A stretch of 64,000 bases of DNA from Streptomyces sp. NBC_01476 (GCF_036227265.1 NZ_CP109446.1:4473001-4537000), one strand, 5' to 3'. Counted from the first letter of the stretch, positions 1 to 8,812 are shown. The notes: generated by a model from the letters alone, not told the origin. Program-made: numbers and translations.

Positions 1-1616
1 CCGAGGCCGACCGGCAGGACGTCAAGCACTCCAACGCGCAGCTGGCCGACTTCGCCAAGGTCGTCACCGAGCGGACCGCGAAGGCGCCGCTGACCACCAA
101 GGACCCCGGTGAGGGCGGCTTCCTGGGCAACAGCGGCAGCCTCACCGGCACCGTGTACCGGGGCGAGCGGTCCATCGCCGGCTACGCCACGCTCACCGGC
201 CCGCAGCCCGGCGAGGCCACCGTCGCCACCGACCTGGGGCTGCGGGTGGTCGCCATGGTCGGCGTCTCCGAGGACCCGCCGCGCGGCGACCACCCGCTCT
301 TCGGCGTCCTCGCGGCCGGCGTCCTGCTGCTGCTCGGCGCGCTGGCGGTCGCGGTCCTGCTGGGCACCGTGCAGCGGCCGCTGCTGAAGCTCTTTCTGGA
401 GAGCCGGCGGCTGCACCGCGGCGACCTGACCCGCCCGGTGGCCGCGCCCGGTTACGGCGAGACCGCGCGGATCGGCCGGGCGCTGGAACGGCTGCGGCTG
501 CAGCTGCGCGGTCAGGAGATCCCGGAGCCGGCGCAGCTCACCCGCCGGATGCCGCGCTTCGGCTCCCGCAGCGTCATCGCGGTCTGCGCGATCCTGCTGC
601 TCGCCTGGTCCGCCCCGCTCCTGCTGCTGCTCAACCGGGCGGACGCGACCGTCACGATCCCGCAGCAGATCGTCAGCGACCAGCGGGAACGTACCGACAC
701 CCTCACCGACCGGGTGCGCCGCGCGCTCAACGAGGGCCAGGCCGACCTCTCCTCGGTGGCCTCGCTGATCGGCAACAGGACGCCCGAGGCGGAGATGACC
801 GCGGTGCTGGACCGCACGCTGGGCGACCACGACCGCTACAAGTCGCTGTACGTGCTCGGCTCCGGCGGCCGGGTGCTGGCCCGTTCCGGCGACAAGCCGC
901 GCGAGCTGGACCGGCAAAAGCCCCGTGACCTCACGGTGGCGGTGGTCAACTCCTCCGGCCGGCAGCCGGTGATCGCCGGCTACGCGGAGATACCGGGCCG
1001 CGACGGCGCCATGCTGGTCGGCGAGTTCCGGATCGACTTCCTCAACTCGCTGCTCAAGCGGCCGGGCCTGGGCACCATCCGGGTGGTCGACGCCAAGCAG
1101 CGGGTGATCGCCGGCAACACCGGTTACCGCGCCTTCGAGCGGCTGCCCTCGGACGGTCTCGACGAGCTGGTCGAGGCGTCCGCGATGAAGGTCGGCACCA
1201 GCGCCCACCCGGGCAGCGTGGTCTTCCGGCACCACGGCAAGGCGCAGATCGCCGCGTCGGCGCCCTTCGTCGGCGGCGGCCCGGCCAAGGCGCTGGGCTG
1301 GTCGGTGGTCAGCTGGCAGCCGGCCGCCGGCCTCGACATCCCCGAGTACCGGCTGCAGCACCGCACCACGCTCGCCGGCCTGCTGGGCCTGGCCGCCGCG
1401 GCGGCCTGCCTCGGCTGGCTGCACATCGTGGTGGTGCGCCCGCTGCGCGGGCTGGCCGCCCAGGCCGAGGCGCTGGCCGGCGGCGACCGCAGGACCGTGC
1501 TGTTCCCGCACCACCACGACGAGGTGGGCGCGGTCACCCGCAGCCTGGAACTCATCCGGCAGCGCCTGCAGGAGCAGCGCAAGAAGCCCGCCGCCGAGCC
1601 GGCCGGAAGGAACTGA
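1..1616 (+). CDS. Membrane sensor-like protein with Cache and two HAMP domains, no output domain (5' partial)
   Basis: The reading frame is already open at the window edge (first full codon at base 3), so the N-terminus is missing; 537 codons remain. Counted from there, a membrane helix lies near residues 97-122, followed by a HAMP-like linker to about 170. A second helix lies near 190-211, an extracytoplasmic double-Cache-like region runs to about 455, a third helix follows, and a second HAMP-like segment ends the protein (about 480-525). No kinase, GGDEF or chemoreceptor module follows. The stop is 4 nt before pgsB, whose GTG is preceded by AAGGA inside this gene, so the two are probably co-transcribed and functionally linked. 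A role sensing the envelope or regulating polymer synthesis is inference. Confidence 0.75.
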   Translation, partial: EADRQDVKHSNAQLADFAKVVTERTAKAPLTTKDPGEGGFLGNSGSLTGTVYRGERSIAGYATLTGPQPGEATVATDLGLRVVAMVGVSEDPPRGDHPLFGVLAAGVLLLLGALAVAVLLGTVQRPLLKLFLESRRLHRGDLTRPVAAPGYGETARIGRALERLRLQLRGQEIPEPAQLTRRMPRFGSRSVIAVCAILLLAWSAPLLLLLNRADATVTIPQQIVSDQRERTDTLTDRVRRALNEGQADLSSVASLIGNRTPEAEMTAVLDRTLGDHDRYKSLYVLGSGGRVLARSGDKPRELDRQKPRDLTVAVVNSSGRQPVIAGYAEIPGRDGAMLVGEFRIDFLNSLLKRPGLGTIRVVDAKQRVIAGNTGYRAFERLPSDGLDELVEASAMKVGTSAHPGSVVFRHHGKAQIAASAPFVGGGPAKALGWSVVSWQPAAGLDIPEYRLQHRTTLAGLLGLAAAAACLGWLHIVVVRPLRGLAAQAEALAGGDRRTVLFPHHHDEVGAVTRSLELIRQRLQEQRKKPAAEPAGRN

Positions 1617-1620
1617 CCCC

Positions 1621-3132
1621 GTGCTCTTCCTCTACACCGTGCTGGTGGTCAGCTGCGTCGTGCTGCTGATCGCCGGCATCGTCGAACAACGCCGGCACAA
1701 CGCCAACCTGGCGCAGATACCGGTGCGGGTGCTGGTCAACGGCATCCGCGGCAAGTCCTCCATCACCCGCCTGTGCGCGGGCGCGCTGCGCGGCGGCGAG
1801 CTGACCACGGTCGCCAAGACCACCGGCACCGCGGCCCGCTTCATCCACCCCGACGCCACCGAGGAGCCGGTGTACCGCAAGTTCGGCATCGCCAACGTGG
1901 TCGAGCAGATCGGCATCGTCCGGCGGGCCGCCGCGTATCAGCCGGACGCGCTGGTCATCGAGTGCATGGCGGTGATGCCGGCGCTCCAGGAGATCAACCA
2001 GAGCAAGCTCATCCAGTCCACCATCGGCGTGCTCTGCAACGTCCGTGAGGACCACCTGGCCGAGATGGGCCCGACGCTGGACGACGTGGCGCGCTCGCTC
2101 TCCCGCTCGATGCCGGTCGGCGGGGTGTGCGTCACCGCCGAGGTGGAACGGTTCGCGATCCTCCAGGAGGAGGCCGCGTCCCGGAACTGCGAGCTGATCT
2201 TCGCCGATCCGGACACCGTCAGCGACGAGGAGCTGCGCGGCTTCAGCTGGTTCACCTTCAAGGAGAACGTGGCCATCGCGCTGAAGGTCGCCGAACTCCT
2301 CGGCGTGGCACGGGAGACCGCGCTGCGCGGCATGTACGAGGCGCCGCCGGACCCGGGTGTGCTCTCGGTGCAGCGCTACCGCACCGAGGACGGCAAGCGG
2401 CTGCGGTTCGCCAACGTCTTCGCCGCCAACGACCCCGAGTCGACGCTGATGAACGTCAACCAGCTGCTCGACCTCGGCGCCGTCCACCGGCCGCTCAACG
2501 TGCTGATCAACTGCCGCCCCGACCGGGTGGAGCGCAATGGCCAGATGGGTGAGATCGTGCCCGAACTCGCCCCCGACCAGGTGTTCGTGATCGGCCATCC
2601 GGCCAAGAGCGCGATCGACGCCATCCCGGCGCAGTGGCGGGACCGGGCGGTGGACCTCGGCGGTGACCGGCGGGACCCGCGGCAGGTGCTGGCGCAGGTG
2701 CTGGAACGGCTCGGTCCTGACTCCTCCCTGGTCGCGGTCGGCAACATCCACGGGCAGGGCGAGCTGTTCCTCGACCGGCTGGCGGAGCTCCCGGCCGACG
2801 AGGAGACGGAGCCGGCCGAGGAGCTCGCGGAGGCGTTCACCGCGCCGCCCGCGTACGACTACTTCGCCGCCGACCCGTGGCCGCAGGAGCGGCGCGTGCC
2901 CGGCTGGGCCTTCGCCCCCCGTGAGCCGTACCCGCCGCAGTACGCCGAGCCGCACCCCGAGCCGCACCCCGAAGAGCGCTCCCGGCCCGGCTCCCAGCCC
3001 GACTTCCGGTCCTATCCCCAGCCCGACTCCCAGCCGCACCCCGCGTCCTATGCCGGTCCTCGTCCGGCAGGCGACCAGCACGAACCGACCGATCCCACCG
3101 CTTGGCAGAACCCAGGAGAGAGCCACCGATGA
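1621..3132 (+). CDS. pgsB: Poly-gamma-glutamate synthase subunit PgsB/CapB
   Basis: PgsB is the ATP-dependent amide ligase that polymerises glutamate through its gamma-carboxyl group at the membrane. The 503-aa product has an N-terminal membrane helix (about 2-22) and a Mur-ligase-like P-loop GIRGKSS at 41-47, as in the CapB family. Family members are near 390-400 aa; here about 100 residues are added after residue 405, rich in Pro, His, Glu and Ser with PHPE repeats and probably disordered. The start is GTG. The stop overlaps the pgsC start in ATGA, so translation is coupled. Identification of the family is firm; the polymer actually made is not shown by the sequence. Confidence 0.9.
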   Translation: MLFLYTVLVVSCVVLLIAGIVEQRRHNANLAQIPVRVLVNGIRGKSSITRLCAGALRGGELTTVAKTTGTAARFIHPDATEEPVYRKFGIANVVEQIGIVRRAAAYQPDALVIECMAVMPALQEINQSKLIQSTIGVLCNVREDHLAEMGPTLDDVARSLSRSMPVGGVCVTAEVERFAILQEEAASRNCELIFADPDTVSDEELRGFSWFTFKENVAIALKVAELLGVARETALRGMYEAPPDPGVLSVQRYRTEDGKRLRFANVFAANDPESTLMNVNQLLDLGAVHRPLNVLINCRPDRVERNGQMGEIVPELAPDQVFVIGHPAKSAIDAIPAQWRDRAVDLGGDRRDPRQVLAQVLERLGPDSSLVAVGNIHGQGELFLDRLAELPADEETEPAEELAEAFTAPPAYDYFAADPWPQERRVPGWAFAPREPYPPQYAEPHPEPHPEERSRPGSQPDFRSYPQPDSQPHPASYAGPRPAGDQHEPTDPTAWQNPGESHR

Positions 3133-3611
3133 TCCCCGACGCACTCACCCCGGAGATCGCCGCGATCGGCATCGCCCTGGGCCTGCTGGCCTCGCTGGTC
3201 TGCTATCTGACGACCAATCTCTCCCCGGGCGGCATGATCACCCCCGGCTGGCTGGCCCTGACCCTGGTGGAGGACCTCCAGCGGGCCGCCATGGTGGTCG
3301 GTGTCACCGTGCTCACCTACGTCCTGACCCTGCTGGTGCAGCGGTACGTGATCCTCTACGGGAAGCGGCTGTTCGCCGCGGTCGTACTGATCGGCGTGAT
3401 CCTGCAGGGCACCGTGATCATCGCGCTCCAGCACGAGTACCCGCTGATGTACACCAACGAGACCCTCGGCTTCGTCGTACCGGGCCTGATCGCGTACCAG
3501 CTGGTCCGGCAGCCGAAGGGGCCGACGCTGCTGGCCACCGGCTCCGCGACGCTCACCACCTATGTGGTGCTCACCGCCGGGATCCTGCTCGGCGTCATGC
3601 CGGCCGCCTGA
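3129..3611 (+). CDS. pgsC: Poly-gamma-glutamate synthesis membrane protein PgsC/CapC
   Basis: This 160-aa, almost wholly hydrophobic protein has about five membrane helices and matches PgsC/CapC, the membrane partner of PgsB. The ATG at 3129 is chosen because it overlaps the pgsB stop and has AGGAGAG about 9 nt upstream; a longer in-frame start exists but would add a non-hydrophobic tail reading inside pgsB. PgsA/CapA, the usual third component, is not found in the window on either side. Confidence 0.88.
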   Translation: MIPDALTPEIAAIGIALGLLASLVCYLTTNLSPGGMITPGWLALTLVEDLQRAAMVVGVTVLTYVLTLLVQRYVILYGKRLFAAVVLIGVILQGTVIIALQHEYPLMYTNETLGFVVPGLIAYQLVRQPKGPTLLATGSATLTTYVVLTAGILLGVMPAA

Positions 3612-3661
3612 CCGCTCACCAGAAGAACGCCGAAACCCTGCCGCGAAGAAGAGGAGACACC

Positions 3662-4747
3662 ATGCCCGCGGCCCGACCCAGCCGGTCCCGCAAGATCCTG
3701 AACACCGCCACGGTGGTGGTACTGCTGGCCGCCAGCGGCTATCTGACGGTGGCGCTGCGCAAGGACCAGGAGCAGAAGGCGCCGGCCGTGCAGGCCATCA
3801 CCGACAAACCGGTGCTCAGTTCGGCCACTCTCGGCGCCCAGACCGGGGCCCAGACCTGGGAGCGGCTGTCCGGCCCGGCCCGGTCGGTGCTGCGTGACGC
3901 CAAGGGGCAGGTGCTCGGCACCTTCACCGACGGCGCCCGCACCGCGACCCTGACCGGCCCCAGCCGTACCTTCTCCGAGCCGGCCAACACCAAGTCCCGG
4001 GTGATCACGGACAGCTGGGTGCGGCTGATGCCCCAGAAGTGGAAGGCCGGCGCCGAGCAGGCGCAGTGGTTCAAGGACTGGTTCAAGAAGTACTTCGGCA
4101 GCGAGGAGGACGACCTCTTCGCGTACGCCTTCCAGTACGTCCAGGGCGCGCCGGTCAAGAAGGACGAGAACGGTGTGCCGTACGCCGGCGACGCGCGCTT
4201 CGGACCGATCAACCCCGGCGGCAGCATAGGCAACGACCTGCGCAAGGAGCAGTCGGACTTCTTCGACTACCTGGGCATCCCGTACACCTTCCGGGACGGC
4301 ACCACCATGCAGCCGGAGAAGGAGCGCTACCGGGCGATCGACTGCTCCGGCTTCGTCCGTACCGTCTTCGGCTTCCGCGGCCGCTACCCGCTGGCCGTCT
4401 CCGACACCAAGGGCGACGGGCTGCCGCGTACCGCCAACGGCATCGCGCGGTCCCACGAGGGCGTGACCGTCATCCCGCTGCAGGGAGCGGCACCCTGGTA
4501 CACCCGTCCCACCCAGATCGACCTGCTGCAACCCGGTGACCTGGTCATCTTCAAGCTGGACTCGCGGACAGGACAGCGGCTGGACCACATCGGGATCTAC
4601 CTCGGCAACGACACCGACGGCCACAAGATCTTCATCTCCAGCCGGGAGGAGGTCGACGGCCCCACCATCGGCGACAAGGGGGGCACGTCACGGCTCGACG
4701 GGAACGGCTATTACGCGAGCACTTTCCGTACCGCGCGGCGGCTGTGA
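3662..4747 (+). CDS. NlpC/P60 family cell-wall or polyglutamate hydrolase
   Basis: The 361-aa product has a signal anchor (about 16-33) followed by an extracytoplasmic region ending in an NlpC/P60 cysteine peptidase domain. Catalytic Cys228 sits in the DCSGF motif and the catalytic His is His309 in LDHIGIYLG. The start at 3662 has a strong AGGAGA site. The gene follows pgsC by 50 bp in the same orientation. NlpC/P60 enzymes cut gamma-D-glutamyl bonds, so it could release or trim the polymer, or open peptidoglycan for its export; the choice between these is inference. Confidence 0.85.
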   Translation: MPAARPSRSRKILNTATVVVLLAASGYLTVALRKDQEQKAPAVQAITDKPVLSSATLGAQTGAQTWERLSGPARSVLRDAKGQVLGTFTDGARTATLTGPSRTFSEPANTKSRVITDSWVRLMPQKWKAGAEQAQWFKDWFKKYFGSEEDDLFAYAFQYVQGAPVKKDENGVPYAGDARFGPINPGGSIGNDLRKEQSDFFDYLGIPYTFRDGTTMQPEKERYRAIDCSGFVRTVFGFRGRYPLAVSDTKGDGLPRTANGIARSHEGVTVIPLQGAAPWYTRPTQIDLLQPGDLVIFKLDSRTGQRLDHIGIYLGNDTDGHKIFISSREEVDGPTIGDKGGTSRLDGNGYYASTFRTARRL

Positions 4748-4947
4748 CCCCCCACCTGAACACCTGACCCCGTAAGCGCTCCAAGGGATGGAAAGTGGGC
4801 ACAGATGGGTAAAAACGCTGAAGAGCAACGGAGTTTCATGATTCCGTAGCTCCACGGACCCCACGTGGGCACGAGCCGACGCGCCTCCCCGGTACGGGGA
4901 ACGGTGCGGCCGGCCCATCATCCACTGCGTGCTTGCGGAGCCGATCC

Positions 4948-5475
4948 ATGCTCACCAGCCTTCAGACCGCTTATACGGACACCCGCGCGGGAGACCTCGC
5001 GTGGTGTCTCGGCAAGGAACCCCTGCCCGCCCTCGCGGTGCTCGACGTCGAGGTCGGGGACGACCGGGGTCTGCGTGCCAAGGTCGCGTTACGCCTGCTC
5101 GGCGCCTCCCATCAGGTGCTCGTCGAATCCGGGCGCGGTGACTGCTCGGAGACGGTCGCCTGCATGCCCGGCAGCCAGGCGCCGCTGCCCTTCGGGGTGG
5201 CCAAGCGGGTCGGGCCGTGGGACTACGAGTTCGCGGCCCGGATCGAGACGCTCTCGCAGGGTTCCTTCGCGGGCCGCGCCCAGGAGTTGCTGGCGCTGGT
5301 CGCCGAGCATCCGCACGGCCTGGCCGGCACCTTCCCGGGCGACCCGCATGCCTTCACCGCGCTGCTGGTGCAGTGCGCCGAGGGCAGCGTGCGGTGGCGG
5401 ACCTGGCACGCGTATCCGCAGGAGGGGCGGCTGGTGACAACACGGACGCGGGTGAGCGTGGGCGCGTTGGGGTGA
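4948..5475 (+). CDS. DUF2617 family protein, with a TTA codon
   Basis: The 175-aa product matches the conserved actinobacterial DUF2617 family, recognised by TAYTDTRAGDLAW near the N-terminus, then SETVACMPG and RWRTWHAYPQ. No catalytic motif or membrane segment is seen and the function is unknown. ATG 4948 is preferred over an in-frame TTG 15 bp upstream because it matches the family start and has CGGAG upstream. Leu48 is encoded by TTA (5089-5091), the codon read in Streptomyces by the developmentally regulated bldA tRNA; no other in-frame TTA was noticed among the genes of this window. Confidence 0.8.
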   Translation: MLTSLQTAYTDTRAGDLAWCLGKEPLPALAVLDVEVGDDRGLRAKVALRLLGASHQVLVESGRGDCSETVACMPGSQAPLPFGVAKRVGPWDYEFAARIETLSQGSFAGRAQELLALVAEHPHGLAGTFPGDPHAFTALLVQCAEGSVRWRTWHAYPQEGRLVTTRTRVSVGALG

Positions 5476-5738
5476 AGTGCGGGCAGCGGCCCGGCACTCG
5501 GGGGCCGGCCGCGGTCGCCGGCGGGGGACGGCCGGAGTGTGATCGGAGTGCGGCCGCGGGCCGGTGGCGGGCCCGGTTGGGCGCGGGCGGGGGCCGGTGG
5601 GAGGGCGGTCGCTGGCCGGTGGGGGGCCGGTGGGGGGCGCACGACCCGGTCGCGGACGCCAGGCCGCGCGCACGCGAAAGCCGTCAACCGCCGCTGATTG
5701 CACCCTTGTGGGTGACTCTCCGCCGCATCCACCTGACT

Positions 5739-5744
5739 TAGCGT
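5739..5744 (+). promoter_or_regulatory. Candidate -10 hexamer of a leaderless promoter
   Basis: TAGCGT ends 6 nt before the ATG of the spermidine synthase-like gene, placing transcription start at or beside the start codon. No clear ribosome binding site is present. The rest of 5476-5738 is low-complexity G-rich DNA (repeats of GGCCGGTGGGG) in which no gene is seen. Confidence 0.45.
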
Positions 5745-5750
5745 GCACTC

Positions 5751-7289
5751 ATGATCGACCAGCACGGCCGCACCCAGGCACCCCGGATCGCCGCGACGCT
5801 GCCCGTCCCCGCGGGGGCGGCCCGCGCGCTGGTCCTCGCCACGGTCTTCGTCTGCGCCGCCTGCGGCCTGGTCTACGAACTGGAACTCGTCGCACTGGCC
5901 TCCTACTTGGTCGGTGACTCGGTCACCCAGGCATCGGTCGTGCTTTCCGTGATGGTCTTCGCGATGGGCTGCGGCTCGCTGCTCGCCAAACGCTGGCGCA
6001 CCCGCGCCGCGCTCGGGTTCGCCGCCGTCGAGACCGCTCTCGCGCTGGTCGGCGGCCTCTCGGTGATGGCGCTCTACGCGGTCTTCGCCTGGTACGGGCA
6101 GGCCAAACCGGCCATCGTGGGCTGCTCGTTCGCGATCGGGGTGCTCATCGGGGCCGAAGTGCCGCTGCTGATGACGCTGGTGCAGCGGATCCGGCGGCAG
6201 GACGCGGGCGGCGCGGTCGCCGACCTCTTCGCCGCCGACTACGTGGGCGCGCTGGTCGGCGGGCTCGCCTTCCCGTTCCTGCTGCTGCCCCGGTTCGGGC
6301 AGTTGACGGGCGCGCTGGTGACCGGCGTGGTCAACGCGGTGGCCGGCGGCGCGACCGTGCTGTGGCTCTTCCGCGGCGACCTGTCACGGCGCGCCCGCGG
6401 CTGGCTGGTCGTCTCCAACGTGACCGTGCTGGCGGTGCTGGCCTGCGCCTCCTTCACCGCGGCGCCCTTCGAGCGGGCCGCGCGGCACGCGATGTACGGC
6501 GGCTCGGTGCGGGTGGCGGAGCAGACCGAGGTGCAGGAGATCGTGCTCGCCGGGCGGCCCGGGTCGGCGGCGTCGCTACGGCTCTACCTCGACGGCCGGC
6601 TACGGGTCTGCGGGGCGGACGCGGTGGCCTACGACCGGGCGCTGGCCGTCCCCGCGATGACGGCGGGCCCGCATGTGCGGGTGCTGATCCTGGGCGGCGC
6701 GGACGGGCTGGCCCTGCGGGAGGTGCTGCGCTTCCCCGGCGTACGGCAGGTCACCGTGGTGGACACCGACGCGGAACTCCTCCGCCTCGGCCGCACCGAC
6801 CCCGGGCTCACCGCGCTCAACGGCCACTCCTTCGCCGACCCCCGGGTCGAGGTCGCCACCGCGGACGTCTTCGACTGGCTGCGGGCGGCGGCCTCGGCGG
6901 CGCCGCGCAGCTACGACGTGATCCTCGCGGACCTTCCCGACGCGGGCGTCTCCAGCAGCGCGAAGCTCTACTCCCAGGAGTTCTACGGGCTCGCCGCCCG
7001 CACCCTCGCCCCCACCGGCCGGCTCGCCGTCCACGCGGCCCAGTCCCTGTGGACGGTGGCGGCCACCCTGCACGCGGCCCGCCTCCCCGCGACGCCGTAC
7101 CTCCTCCCGACCCCCGCCTGCCCCTCGCCCCCTGGCCTGCGCCGCGCCCCCGCCACCTGGCCGTTCCTGCTCTCCGCCGCCTCCCGTCCGCCTCTGCCGC
7201 CCGCTTTCCGCACGGCCGGCCACGCGGCCACCCGCACCCGTCCCCCCACCGCGCCCCGGCCCTCGACGCTGCTGCACCCGCGGTTGTAG
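5751..7289 (+). CDS. Membrane-bound spermidine synthase-like aminopropyltransferase
   Basis: The 512-aa product joins about six to seven N-terminal membrane helices (residues 24-230) to a C-terminal spermidine synthase fold. The nucleotide-binding loop is GGADG at 315-319, where soluble enzymes have GGGDG. It is followed by VDTDAE and an acidic motif near ADLPDAG, and the protein ends in HPRL as related actinobacterial proteins do. Soluble SpeE enzymes are about 280-300 aa; this membrane-fused form is common in actinobacteria beside DUF2617. Whether putrescine is the real acceptor is not known. The Pro/Ala-rich last 80 residues are poorly conserved. Confidence 0.8.
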   Translation: MIDQHGRTQAPRIAATLPVPAGAARALVLATVFVCAACGLVYELELVALASYLVGDSVTQASVVLSVMVFAMGCGSLLAKRWRTRAALGFAAVETALALVGGLSVMALYAVFAWYGQAKPAIVGCSFAIGVLIGAEVPLLMTLVQRIRRQDAGGAVADLFAADYVGALVGGLAFPFLLLPRFGQLTGALVTGVVNAVAGGATVLWLFRGDLSRRARGWLVVSNVTVLAVLACASFTAAPFERAARHAMYGGSVRVAEQTEVQEIVLAGRPGSAASLRLYLDGRLRVCGADAVAYDRALAVPAMTAGPHVRVLILGGADGLALREVLRFPGVRQVTVVDTDAELLRLGRTDPGLTALNGHSFADPRVEVATADVFDWLRAAASAAPRSYDVILADLPDAGVSSSAKLYSQEFYGLAARTLAPTGRLAVHAAQSLWTVAATLHAARLPATPYLLPTPACPSPPGLRRAPATWPFLLSAASRPPLPPAFRTAGHAATRTRPPTAPRPSTLLHPRL

Positions 7290-7403
7290 GGCCTCGGCGA
7301 GGTGGGCGTCCGGGCCGATCGCGCGGCCCGCAATTGTGGGCAAAAGGGCGGGCGGACGGGAAAAATGACACCCGCGCACACGTCAAGCCGCCGCACTCCT
7401 GGG

Positions 7404-7409
7404 TAGGCT
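7404..7409 (+). promoter_or_regulatory. Candidate -10 hexamer, leaderless start
   Basis: TAGGCT lies 7 nt before the ATG at 7417, with no ribosome binding site in between. Confidence 0.45.
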
Positions 7410-7416
7410 CCGCCGC

Positions 7417-8799
7417 ATGGAGCACGAGTCCTTCGTCCCGATCCCGCCCGCCCGGCTGCTGCGGGCATTCCGCACGCCGGGCCTGGTGGCCGCGAGCCTG
7501 CCCGGTTGGCAGCCGGACGAGCCCGGCGCGGCCCCGGAGCCGGCCGGCCCGGCCGAAGCCGGTACCGCGCCGGTCGCGGGCCGCCTGCGCCTGCGGGTCG
7601 GCGGCTCCACCATCACCTACCGCGGCACCGTCGGTGTCACCGGCGCGGGCCCGGAGTTCACGGTCACCGCCGAAGGCACGGAGGTGCGCGGCACCGGCAC
7701 GGTGAAGGCGACCGCCCAGGTCAGCGTCGCCGGGACCCACCAGCCCGAACCCGGCTCCACCCTCACCTGGCAGGGCTCCGCCCAGGCGGACGGCCGACTG
7801 GCCGGCTACGAGGACGGCGTGGTCGAAGCGGCGGTCCGCCGCCTGCTGGACCGCTTCGCGGGCGAACTGGCCACCCACGCGGCGGACGCGGCGGACGCGC
7901 CGGCGGGCACACCGGGGACGCCGGCCGAGCCGGGCGTCGCGCCGCGCCGTGAGGACCCGGCGGACGCCGGGGGCGCGGCGGGCGCCGGGAAGGCTGAGGA
8001 CCCGGCGGGCGCCCGGGATGTCGCGGACGCCGGAGCCGCTCGGGATGCCGAGGACGCTGGGGACCAGGCAGCCGTCTCAGATGCCGCAGCCAGTCGGGAC
8101 GCGGCGGACACCGGGAAGGCTGAGTACCCCGCGGACACCCGGGACGCCGCGGACGCCCGGGACGCCGCGGACGCCCGGGACGCCGCGGACGCCCGGGACG
8201 CCGGAGCCGCTCAGGAAGCCGAGGACGCTGAGCACTCGGCAGCCGTCTCGGACACCTCAGCCAGTCGGGACGCGGCGGACGCCAAGGGCGCGGCGGACGC
8301 CGGAGCCGCCCGGGCCGCCCAGGACGCCGGGGACGGCCAGGACGCCGGGGAGGTCGCGGACGCCACGGACGCGCGGGCCGCCGGGCGCGGTGAAGACCCG
8401 GCAGACGCCGGGCACCGTGAGGACCCGGTGGACGCCGGGGACGCCGAAGAGGACATCGACGACGTCGAGGAGTCCGACGTCGTCGACGACCTCGGCGAAC
8501 CCCTGCCCCCCGCCGAACTCGCCGAGTTCGAGTTGGTCGAGGTCGAGGTGGAGGTCCCGGAGAGCGCCGCCGCGCTCGACGACCTCGTCCCGCCCGCCGA
8601 AGCCGCGCACGCCCGCCGTACGATGATCGGCCGCAGCGCGGAAGAGGTCGACCACGCCCCACCCCGCGGCCGCTACGCCCCCATCCCCGCCCCGGAGGCC
8701 GGCACCGCCACCGCCACCCTGCGCTGGGCGGCCCCCGCGGCCGCCGCCCTGCTGGCATCCGCGGTGGTCGTCGGCCGGGTGCTGCGCCGCCGCAAGTGA
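7417..8799 (+). CDS. SRPBCC (CoxG-like) domain protein with long Ala/Asp-rich linker and C-terminal membrane anchor
   Basis: Residues 1-150 resemble the SRPBCC/CoxG lipid- or ligand-binding fold. Residues 150-375 are a low-complexity stretch of Asp, Ala, Arg and Glu built from DAADAR-type units. A strongly acidic segment with IDDVEESDVVDD follows, and a single membrane helix (about 436-455) ends in RRRK, suggesting a tail anchor with the folded domain in the cytoplasm. Streptomyces relatives occur beside the aldose epimerase, pyrE and fba genes, as here. The role is unknown. The linker probably varies in length between strains because it is coded by near-identical repeats. Confidence 0.7.
   Translation: MEHESFVPIPPARLLRAFRTPGLVAASLPGWQPDEPGAAPEPAGPAEAGTAPVAGRLRLRVGGSTITYRGTVGVTGAGPEFTVTAEGTEVRGTGTVKATAQVSVAGTHQPEPGSTLTWQGSAQADGRLAGYEDGVVEAAVRRLLDRFAGELATHAADAADAPAGTPGTPAEPGVAPRREDPADAGGAAGAGKAEDPAGARDVADAGAARDAEDAGDQAAVSDAAASRDAADTGKAEYPADTRDAADARDAADARDAADARDAGAAQEAEDAEHSAAVSDTSASRDAADAKGAADAGAARAAQDAGDGQDAGEVADATDARAAGRGEDPADAGHREDPVDAGDAEEDIDDVEESDVVDDLGEPLPPAELAEFELVEVEVEVPESAAALDDLVPPAEAAHARRTMIGRSAEEVDHAPPRGRYAPIPAPEAGTATATLRWAAPAAAALLASAVVVGRVLRRRK
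8143..8196 (+). repeat. Tandem 18-bp repeat, three perfect copies
   Basis: The unit GACGCCGCGGACGCCCGG occurs three times without change inside the SRPBCC gene and codes for DAADAR. More diverged relatives of the unit extend from about 7880 to 8460. Confidence 0.9.
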
Positions 8800-8806
8800 C
8801 GGCGGC

Positions 8807-8812
8807 TACGCT
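8807..8812 (+). promoter_or_regulatory. Candidate -10 hexamer, leaderless start
   Basis: TACGCT ends 6 nt before GTG 8819, just after the stop codon of the upstream gene. Confidence 0.45.

Noticed and set aside
2663..3661. Upstream extension of the NlpC/P60 frame
   Set aside because: It overlaps pgsB and pgsC in another frame and lacks sense; the start at 3662 has a strong ribosome binding site and signal anchor.
4748..4947. ydaO-type (c-di-AMP) riboswitch around the NlpC/P60 gene
   Set aside because: The gap lies after the gene, not before it, and no conserved pairing pattern was found.
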